Origin: Candidatus Kerfeldbacteria bacterium
Lineage (GTDB): Bacteria; Patescibacteriota; Patescibacteriia; UBA9570
DNA length: 45,759 bases
Assembly (NCBI GenBank): GCA_016182495.1
Contig: JACPGK010000035.1
Span: 1 to 45,759 of the forward strand
Direction of reading: 5' to 3'
The translations under genes were made by a program, and so were the position numbers. The notes under the pieces were generated by a model that saw only the letters and a list, made by a program, of their open reading frames with translations, had not been told where the DNA came from and did no database searches. This document shows positions 39,510 to 45,759 of the stretch, piece after piece. How positions within the stretch are numbered: the first letter of the stretch is position 1; each line of letters begins with the position of its first letter.

Positions 39510-40273
39510 CATGTATTCACGTATTTCGACGTGCATAGACTATATCTTCACCCTCTTGTCCGTTGCTGGAGTAGGGGATGGCATATGATAGTAGTTTAGA
39601 TTCCTGAATATCAGGTACCTACTATCTCTTTCTGTAGTTGTCCAGAAATCAGTCGTTACGGGGTCAAATTTAACATTTTTTTGAGTAGTTTTGCTGAACG
39701 TTTTCTTGAAGACTGATAGTTATGTTTCTGAATTGTTGTAATGCAGGACAATACGTTCAGTTTTTCGTGTTTTGATAATTCTGACACGCGTTTATCTTTT
39801 AAACAAGTTATAGCCTTAAGTAGGGCCCTAACTTGATTGCTTTTAAAGCGAATAAACGGTTTGAGCATTATCAGGACTTGGTAACATTGGGTATAGCCAT
39901 TGATACGTAACTCGGTAATGTTATCTTTCCGTTTGGAGATATAACCACACCGTAGTGTTTGGCGTATCCAATAGAGTGATCGATCATGCCGACTGTCTTG
40001 ATAAAAACAAATCGTACACATAAATCGCCACCCTTGCACAGTATCCTTACGCTTTTTAATTTGTAGCATAAGGCTACCATCACCATCCAAGAATCCAGCT
40101 ATGTATGCTAGCTCAGTTATGTTAGGTCGACTTCCCACGGTATTAACTTATTTCATTATGGTCCTTCAAGCATCTTCATAGTAGCATGAACCATAGTTGA
40201 AATGAAGCCTTCACCGTTATTAGCCATATTTTCAATCTTGATTACTCAAGAAAGTAGCAATGCCTTTCGGCTT
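39510..40273 (-). mobile_element. Group I intron D in 23S, inside the sarcin-ricin loop
   Basis: The exon junction is CCCTAGT|ACGAGAGGACC, which is the universally conserved sarcin-ricin loop (about E. coli U2656/A2657). The 5' exon ends in T and the intron ends ..AATACATG. Core-like elements are AATACCGTGGGAAGTC, CCCCGTAACGACTGATTT and GAAGATATAGTC, matching the intron at 1931 rather than introns A and C. Only a 52-nt exon separates it from intron C. Length is 764 nt. Confidence 0.88.
39656..40138 (-). CDS. LAGLIDADG homing endonuclease in intron D
   Basis: The 160-aa product starts at GTG 40138, whose codons overlap the P4-like element GTGGGAAGTC. The single motif is AYIAGFLDGDGSLML (about 11-25), then RQTLRCGYISKRKDN and a basic C-terminus (SSRKRSAKLLKKMLNLTP) whose last codons run into the R element CCCCGTAACGACT. 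It is more divergent than the other three in the region after the motif. Activity is not assured but no frameshift is seen. Confidence 0.85.
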   Translation of the reverse strand: MGSRPNITELAYIAGFLDGDGSLMLQIKKRKDTVQGWRFMCTICFYQDSRHDRSLYWIRQTLRCGYISKRKDNITELRINGYTQCYQVLIMLKPFIRFKSNQVRALLKAITCLKDKRVSELSKHEKLNVLSCITTIQKHNYQSSRKRSAKLLKKMLNLTP

Positions 40274-40325
40274 ACTAGGGAAGAGCCTTCTCAATAGTCA
40301 ACGCGCACAGTAGATAGGAGACCGA

Positions 40326-41097
40326 CAATTATGTTATTTGCTCACCGCTTCATATACAGTAATGTGCTCTGCGGTATAATACTATTTCTAGTATTATCTG
40401 CATATCGCTATGCAGTTCGGACTATATCTTACTAATTATTTTTCAATAATTAATTCTCACGTATAGTCTCTGAGGATTCTACGATTTTGATCAAATCATT
40501 AACTGTAACTTTGCGATATTTTCCACGGGCATTCATCGCAAACGCTAATTGAATAATACGTTTACACCCAGCTCTGGTTTGATGTTCACCATCTATCATC
40601 ATTCGTACAATTTGAGCAAAGATTTTGAAATCATTTGCTTTGCTTGTTCTAAGAGAATATTTCTCAAAGAAAGGAATAATGTTATGAACCAGTGCTTGGC
40701 GCTCACGCACCACATACACTTCTGTTTGATCATTGTTTTTTCCACGGTGATTTGTTTTTATATTTCCACATTTGAAAAAGTATTGTAATTCTTCAAGTAC
40801 GCTACGAGATGTAGCATTTTGGGAAACATGGAATTCAGGGATGATTTTGAGGTGAGTTTTCATTCGGTCATCTTGATAGAGAGCGATATGAAAACTACCT
40901 TCACCATCCACGAATCCAACAATATACCATGGTTTCAATCGTAGTCTTTCCTGCTGATTGTCTGCACTCAACACATTGTTACTAGCCATACAAGAAGTAT
41001 AGCATAGTAGTGTGAGATACTCGAGTCCTCTAAAGTCTCCTGGACTCTTCAGATTTTCCAGCATTTAGTGAGATTTATAGACAGCACAGATACTCCT
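40326..41097 (-). mobile_element. Group I intron C in 23S (near E. coli position 2630)
   Basis: The intron is inserted in CGTGAGACAGT|TCGGTCTCC. The 5' exon ends in T and the intron ends ..CATAATTG. Core-like elements are ACTAAATGCTGGAAAA, AATCAGCAGGAAAGACT, CAGAGACTATACG and AAGATATAGTCC, nearly the same as intron A, so the two belong to one lineage. Length is 772 nt. Confidence 0.88.
40450..41064 (-). CDS. LAGLIDADG homing endonuclease in intron C
   Basis: The track ORF has 204 aa. The likely start is the internal ATG 40989 ([16 protein letters not shown]...), giving about 179 aa. The single LAGLIDADG motif reads [15 protein letters not shown], followed by [26 protein letters not shown] and [33 protein letters not shown]. 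The N-terminal DNQQER is encoded by the Q-type element and the C-terminal ESSETIREN by the R-type element, so the coding frame is threaded through the ribozyme core at both ends. Confidence 0.9.
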   Translation of the reverse strand: MLENLKSPGDFRGLEYLTLLCYTSCMASNNVLSADNQQERLRLKPWYIVGFVDGEGSFHIALYQDDRMKTHLKIIPEFHVSQNATSRSVLEELQYFFKCGNIKTNHRGKNNDQTEVYVVRERQALVHNIIPFFEKYSLRTSKANDFKIFAQIVRMMIDGEHQTRAGCKRIIQLAFAMNARGKYRKVTVNDLIKIVESSETIREN

Positions 41098-41151
<54 letters not shown>

Positions 41152-41175
41152 ACCAACCCTTGGGAGCTTCTTCAC

Positions 41176-41208
<33 letters not shown>

Positions 41209-41753
41209 GAACCTGGTCGTCGATATGAGCTCTTGGACCAGACTAGCCTGTTATCCCCAGAGTAACTTTTATCCGTTGGGCTTCCGCCGTCCTATATCGT
41301 ACGGTCGGATCACTAAGTTCTACTTTCGTAACTGCGCGACATGTCCGTCTTGCAGTAAAGCTGGCTTTTGCCTTTACGCTATCGTTCCCATTTCCATCGA
41401 GAACTAGCCAACCTTTGTAAACGCCTCCGTTATCTTTTAGGAGGCAACCGCCCCAGTTAAACTACCCGCCAGACACTGTCTTTCGGCCAGATAATGGCTC
41501 GAAGTTAGCTATAACATCATTTCAGGGTGGTATCTCATATTGTGGCTCCGGTGCAGCTAGCGCCACACCTTCAATGCCTCCCACCTATACTGAACAGAAA
41601 AAATATCATAGCAGTGCCAAGTTGTAGTAAAGCTTCATGGGGTCTTTTCGTCTGACTGCGCGTAACCGGCATCTTCACCGGTCATGTAATTTCACCGAGT
41701 CCCTTGTTGAGACAGTCTTCAAATCGTTATGCCATTCGTGCAGGTCGGAACTT

Positions 41754-42451
41754 CATTATTTATTAGCACTGTGTCACCACAGTGATTAGACTATACCTTC
41801 ATCTTGCTCACCATTTTTAGGAGGCGTTCTGCGGAATATTTCCGTTGACCAGCTTCATTCATATAACTAGCTAGTATAATCACTTTTTTAATCCCATCTC
41901 TTGAGAGATGTTGATTATTTTGAATAAGCTTACAAACAACTTTGAATGTTTCAAAGTCACGTTGTTTGCTTGTGTGTAGAGGGTATTGTTCGAAATGTGG
42001 AATGATATATTTGACCAAGTCAGATATTGATCTCACTTCAAACTTATAGTTTTGATCTCGCTTTGAGAATCGTACACCCCCACACTTAAAGAAGTGTTGT
42101 AGAAATAGAATTATTTCCTTATTCCGTTTATGTTGACTGACAGAGAAGCTTGGTCGGACCTCAATACCATATTTCATTTTGTTACGTAATGAAAACGATA
42201 CTGAAAAACAACCCTCGCCGTCTACTAGCCCAGTCACATATGATGTCATCTCCATAATAGTGTTATTATAGCAAGAGCTGACGTGTTATCCCATAATTTT
42301 ATGAGATCTCTCCTTTCGGATTAGTCGTTACGGGGTCCTACTGTAGGACTTCCCACGGTATTGCCCTTGAATTTATGTTCAATGGTGTCCACCGTTATGA
42401 GTCAGTTTGCTGACAACACATTACTGCGTTGTTCGGGCAGTTCCGTTTTCT
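41754..42451 (-). mobile_element. Group I intron B' in 23S (near E. coli position 1931)
   Basis: The intron is inserted in CCTTGTCGGGT|AAGTTCCGACC, only 27 nt of exon away from intron A (exon 42452-42479). The 5' exon ends in T and the intron ends ..AATAATG. Core-like elements are CCGTGGGAAGTC, CCCCGTAACGACTAATCC (R) and GAAGGTATAGTC (S). The ORF lies between R and S. Length is 698 nt. Confidence 0.88.
41791..42255 (-). CDS. LAGLIDADG homing endonuclease in intron B' (site 1931)
   Basis: The 154-aa product has one LAGLIDADG motif (SYVTGLVDGEGCFSV, about 5-19), then FSVSQHKRNKEIILFLQHFFKCGGVRF and TFKVVCKLIQNNQHLSRDGIKKVIILASYMN, typical of single-motif homodimeric enzymes of the rRNA-intron group. 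It starts at a normal ATG within the L8-like loop and does not overlap the R element, unlike the other three ORFs. Confidence 0.9.
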   Translation of the reverse strand: MEMTSYVTGLVDGEGCFSVSFSLRNKMKYGIEVRPSFSVSQHKRNKEIILFLQHFFKCGGVRFSKRDQNYKFEVRSISDLVKYIIPHFEQYPLHTSKQRDFETFKVVCKLIQNNQHLSRDGIKKVIILASYMNEAGQRKYSAERLLKMVSKMKV

Positions 42452-42479
42452 ACCCGACAAGGAATTTCGCTACCTTAGG

Positions 42480-43265
42480 CATGTGCCTTCCATATATTGC
42501 TATATAGCATGGACTATATCTTTCCTTCAATTCGCCTTAACGGCTCATTCGGGATCTGACGTATAGTCTCTGAGGATTCTCGAGGTGATGTCATGTTTGA
42601 TAAGATATATTCTTTTGGATGCTTTCTGCCTTTACCTTGTTGATTCATTGTATAGGCTAGTTCAACTATCTTACGAAATCCAGATTTCGTTAAATGTTGT
42701 TTTTGTTCCATCATTAGGACGATATAACGAAATTTTCGATACGCGTCTTGTTTGACGATGGGCTGAAAGCGGTCGAAGAATGGAATTACTTTCTCTATCA
42801 AACTGCGTCGTGAATCGATACTGAAATTTAATACGTGATGTGTACCGGATTTTCGATAAATACTGCCGGTTTTGAACACATACTGTAAGAGTTCCAAAAT
42901 TTCACGATGCTGTTCATGTTGATAAGCTTGGAAGCACGGGTTGATCATCCAGCCAAATTTTTGCATTGGATGTTGAATGATGGCAACACTGAAACTTCCT
43001 TCGCCGTCCACGAATCCTGCAATATAGTGATGCAGGTATGTTTCTTTCCCATGAAAATGGGATAGTAATTTTTTGATGTGTGGTTGCATAATGATGCGTT
43101 ATACCACGCTCGAGTCTTTCCTGCTGATTGACTGCACGTACAAATTATTACCTACTCGGTACCGTACGCTCTGCATCCATTTAAGGAACAGTTGTTCCAG
43201 CATTTAGTCAGATTTTGTAATCGCCCTTCTCTTTTCTAACGAGTGTTCGTTAGCGTAGCGAGACT
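42480..43265 (-). mobile_element. Group I intron A in 23S (near E. coli position 1920)
   Basis: The intron is inserted in AACTATAATCGT|CCTAAGGTAGCG, the region targeted by I-CeuI-type elements. The 5' exon ends in T and the intron ends in G (..ACATG|CCTAAGG), as the group I rule requires. Core-like elements are AATCAGCAGG (Q/P4 type), CAGAGACTATACG (R/P7 type) and AAGATATAGTCC (S type). It encodes a LAGLIDADG protein. Length is 786 nt. Confidence 0.88.
42514..43089 (-). CDS. LAGLIDADG homing endonuclease in intron A
   Basis: The 191-aa product has a single LAGLIDADG motif ([13 protein letters not shown], about 21-33), so it should act as a homodimer. The fold pattern continues with QAYQHEQHREILELLQYVFKTGSI and KFRYIVLMMEQKQHLTKSGFRKIVELAY. 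The C-terminal ESSETIRQIPNEPLRRIEGKI is partly encoded by the intron core: GAATCCTCAGAGACTATACGT is the P7 strand. This protein and the one in intron B therefore share the ending ESSETIR. It may also act as a maturase. Confidence 0.9.
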   Translation of the reverse strand: MQPHIKKLLSHFHGKETYLHHYIAGFVDGEGSFSVAIIQHPMQKFGWMINPCFQAYQHEQHREILELLQYVFKTGSIYRKSGTHHVLNFSIDSRRSLIEKVIPFFDRFQPIVKQDAYRKFRYIVLMMEQKQHLTKSGFRKIVELAYTMNQQGKGRKHPKEYILSNMTSPRESSETIRQIPNEPLRRIEGKI

Positions 43266-44040
43266 ACGATTATAGTTATCGCCGGCGTTCATCTGCGCTT
43301 CAGTTCAAGGCTGCCGGTCACCTTGCGGCGACCATGACCTCTTGCCTTAACGTTCAGACACTGGCCAGGCATCAGCCCCTATACGTCACCTTACGGTTTA
43401 GCAGGGACCTATGTTTTTGATAAACAGTCGCTTGAAGTCGTTAGCTGCGCCCTGCCTTGCGGCAGGGAGGCCTTATTGCAAACTTACGGCCGCTACATTG
43501 CCGAGTTCCTTAACAAGGGTTCTCTCGTACACCTGAGGATACTCTCCTCACCCACCAGTGTCGGTTTAAGTACGGTTGCCTCGTTGTTAACGCATAGCCA
43601 GCTTTTCTTGGAACACTGTTACCTTGAATTGAGATTGTCTTGCGACGCTCTCTGCGCCTTGCGGCACGGTCATAGCCAAAAACCGTTCAAAACTTCAGTA
43701 TCCGTCATGGTATACAACAACGAGGTAGTGCAGGAATATTAACCTGCTGTCCATCGACTACGCTTGTCAGCCTCGCCTTAGGACCGACTAACCCTGGGTC
43801 GATTTGCGTTGCCCAGGAAACCTCGGGTTTACGGTGTTCAGGGTTTTCACCTGAATTTTTGTTACTTATGCCAACATTCTCACTTCCTATATCTCCAGCA
43901 ACCCTCGCGAGTCACCTTCACAGACATAAGGAACGCTCCTCTACCAAAGATAATAACCGAAGTTATTATCAGTCCGCAGCTTCGGTACGTAATTTAGCCC
44001 CGTTGGATTTTTAGCGCAAAGCGACTTGACCAGTGAGCTG

Positions 44041-44090
<50 letters not shown>

Positions 44091-44660
44091 AAAGTCACGA
44101 TACTACCTTTCCCACTGAATTACGATTTTGGGACCTTAGCTTGCGATCCGGGCTGTTTCCCTTTTGACCAATGGAGCTTAGCCCCCACGGTCTGACTCCC
44201 ACAATAGTCTCTCTCGGTATTCGGAGTTTGGTTAGGCTAAATACGGCGAACCGCTTTAGCCCATTCAGTGCTCTACCCCCGAGAGGTAGTTTGTGAGGCT
44301 AGCCCTAAAGCTATTTCGAGGAGAACCAGCTATCGCCGAGTTCGATTGGAATTTCTCCCCTATCCACAGCTCATCCGCTCGTGTTGCACGGCGAGTCGGT
44401 TCGGTCTTCCATCCACCTTTCGGAGAACTTCAACCTGGCCATGGATAGATCACCCGGCTTCGGGTCTTATATGTACTGCTGTAAAATTGCGGGTTAACGC
44501 TTGCTTTCACTGCGCCTCCGGCCTATCGGCCTTAGACAAGCAATACACATAAACTCGTTGGCTCATTCTTCAATAGGCACGCCATCACTCATCTTGCGAC
44601 AAGCTCTGACATTTGTAGGCAAATGGTTTCAGATACTATTTCATCCCCCTCACCGGGGTG

Positions 44661-44697
<37 letters not shown>

Positions 44698-45238
44698 ATC
44701 ACAAAGAGTATTTAGCTTTACCGGATAGTCCCGGCAGGTTCAGCTGGGATTCCACGTGTCCCAGCTTACTCAGGAGAGTCACCATAGAAAGCAATTCATT
44801 TCGTATACGGGGCTATCACCCGCTGCGGCGTACCTTTCCAGGCACTTCTACTATAAACGACTTTTCCACTACCTTGCGGTGTGTGACTTCCTACTACCCC
44901 TTGAAAATTTATTTGACCACACGATGTATCGTGCGGCTACATAAACTCTCTAGGTTTGAGCTGTTCCCCGTTCGTTCGCCACTACTAAGGGAATGTTCTG
45001 CTCGCGCAGATTTGTTTTCTATTCCTCTGGCTACTAAGATGTTTCAATTCACCAGGTGCGCTACTGCTAGTCTATATATTCAACTAGAGTTTACTTGGGT
45101 TTACCAAGTAGGGTTTCCCCATTCGGAAATCTCCGGATCAAAGGTTGCTTGCCACCTCCCCGAAGCTTATCGCAGGCTACGACGTCCTTCATCGCCTCTT
45201 TGTGTCAAGGCATCCACCATCTGCCCTTACTTCATCCC

Positions 45239-45440
45239 GACATATTGTCGGTGATTCGGCCGAAACATACCTATTATTATGTTTCGGATTATTTCAATTA
45301 CATGATTTTACGCATGTACTGATTGACGATTGACGATGCTTCAGTTGTCAAATAACTTGATTTACAGCACATTTTATCATGTAATGTATGGGTATATTGT
45401 GTTTCTACACCCGACATTATATGGTAGATCTGATGTAAAG
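45239..45440 (-). other. 23S leader region
   Basis: This stretch holds the 5' half of the 23S processing stalk and a perfect 10-bp hairpin CCGAAACATA/TATGTTTCGG (45260-45287). It also has a TTGACA on - (plus TGTCAA near 45337) for which I find no convincing -10, and a short direct repeat of ATTGACG. The rRNA promoter is expected here but I cannot fix it. Confidence 0.45.
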
Positions 45441-45444
45441 GCCG

Positions 45445-45470
45445 AAAAAAAGAGCCGCTAGTGTGCGGCC
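45445..45470 (-). terminator. Rho-independent terminator (leftward)
   Basis: On the - strand GCCGC/GCGGC (plus 45454-45469) with a 6-nt loop is followed by TCTTTTTTT. It insulates the 23S leader from whatever is transcribed leftward upstream. Confidence 0.7.
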
Positions 45471-45580
45471 CCATCAAGCATGAAAAAATCAGAAGGTTAG
45501 CCGTTCTTGCTGTTACTGGTAAAATTGGCAGTCATGCTATAGGGATAAAAGATAAAACTTGAATATATAAACTGTTAGCT
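45452..45580 (-). ncRNA. Candidate small RNA or short leader transcript
   Basis: A promoter on - (TTGACA, plus 45609-45614; TACCAT, plus 45586-45591; spacer 17) and the terminator at 45445-45470 bound a transcript of about 130 nt with no long ORF. It contains one mini-ORF of 12 codons (MTANFTSNSKNG, 45497-45535). I recognise no RNA family. The unit could be a trans-acting RNA or an attenuated leader of the rRNA operon. Confidence 0.4.
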
Positions 45581-45585
45581 AAAAT

Positions 45586-45614
45586 ATGGTACTACTATCT
45601 ATTTGGACTGTCAA
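45586..45614 (-). promoter_or_regulatory. Promoter of the candidate small RNA
   Basis: TTGACA and TACCAT lie at 17-bp spacing on the - strand, and the -35 is consensus. It is divergent from the TATAAT (45634-45639) of the following + strand gene. Confidence 0.55.
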
Positions 45615-45633
45615 GCATTTGTAGGCGAGCAGC

Positions 45634-45703
45634 TATAATGTCCCCATAGTCTGTTGAGCATCGTGTCCTCTTGGGGAAGTACTGGATTAACAACACGACT
45701 ACT
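45634..45703 (+). promoter_or_regulatory. -10 box and structured 5' leader of the last gene
   Basis: TATAAT (45634-45639) has no good -35. The predicted leader of about 58 nt can fold CCATAGT with ACTATGG, the latter containing the ATG at 45704, plus TGTTG/CAACA. An alternative CCCCA/TGGGG hairpin competes. It is one of the few genes here with a real leader. Confidence 0.4.
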
Positions 45704-45759
45704 ATGGACATTGACAATCATATCGTTGGAAAACATGCCATCTTTCAATTAGTGGAAGG
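45704..45759 (+). CDS. N-terminus of a probable SpoU/RlmB-type RNA 2'-O-methyltransferase (partial)
   Basis: The frame is open to the window edge. MDIDNHIVGKHAIFQLVEG resembles the start of RlmB/TrmH-family enzymes, whose substrate-binding domain begins xxIxGxHAVxxALE. Such enzymes methylate the 2'-O of rRNA or tRNA riboses. Only 18 codons are visible, so the assignment is tentative. Confidence 0.45.
   Translation, partial: MDIDNHIVGKHAIFQLVE

Noticed and set aside
45337-45342. TTGACA as the 23S promoter
   Set aside because: No acceptable -10 lies at 16-18 bp, so I do not call it a promoter.

Overview
ORGANISM. The window looks like a chromosome segment of a Candidate Phyla Radiation (Patescibacteria, Parcubacteria-like) bacterium. 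This is inference from: a 23S rRNA gene carrying four group I introns with LAGLIDADG ORFs, very compact gene packing with ATGA overlaps, an array of small 'T4SS pilin'-type proteins, and a near absence of Shine-Dalgarno sequences. UGA is used as a stop (for example ruvC, the 7TM gene), so the SR1/Gracilibacteria code is not in use. No 16S gene is in the window, so the placement cannot be checked here. LAYOUT. 1-2.2 kb: gene tail, tRNA-Arg(UCG), pilT and tsaE. 2.0-6.9 kb: origin region. rpmH-rnpA-yidD-yidC-PRC runs left, dnaA-dnaN-DUF721 runs right, and a well formed oriC (DnaA boxes followed by DnaA-trios) lies between dnaA and dnaN. 6.9-10.8 kb: class A penicillin-binding protein and tyrS. 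10.8-16.9 kb: one leftward operon yebC-ruvC-[PKD/7TM protein]-[ATP-grasp/retropepsin fusion]-[retropepsin]-glgA. The three middle genes form an amidoligase/peptidase/membrane module. 16.95-21 kb: rightward phosphosugar isomerase and two tandem STT3-like GT-C membrane glycosyltransferases. 21-25.8 kb: ten paralogous two-helix pilin-like proteins, seven in tandem on + and three flanking on -, the last with a cysteine-rich extracellular domain and coupled to an orphan solute-binding protein (to 27.1 kb). 27.2-32.5 kb: methyltransferase, UDPGP-type uridylyltransferase, inositol-monophosphatase-family protein and a secreted FG-GAP repeat protein. 32.5-36.3 kb: GldA/GldF/GldG-like ABC system plus a DUF4340-like protein. 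36.3-39 kb: a mixed island with a SET-domain protein, tRNA-Ser(CGA), a 66-aa protein under a palindromic promoter, a short GC-rich stretch with the only strong Shine-Dalgarno I noticed, and an OmpA-like secreted protein. 39-45.2 kb: 5S and 23S rRNA on the - strand. The 23S spans about 5.95 kb because four group I introns (about 3.0 kb in total) interrupt it. 45.2-45.76 kb: rRNA leader, a possible small RNA with its own promoter and terminator, and the start of a probable SpoU-type RNA methyltransferase on +. HOW IT FITS TOGETHER. Much of the accessory content concerns the cell surface: a type IV pilus retraction ATPase, a large pilin-like set, neighbouring GT-C enzymes that could glycosylate exported proteins, nucleotide-sugar enzymes, a peptidoglycan synthase, secreted repeat proteins and a Gld-type exporter. 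A second theme is transcription without leaders: in many genes a -10 hexamer sits 6-9 nt before the start codon. A third is the intron-loaded 23S gene, with insertions at functional sites including the sarcin-ricin loop.
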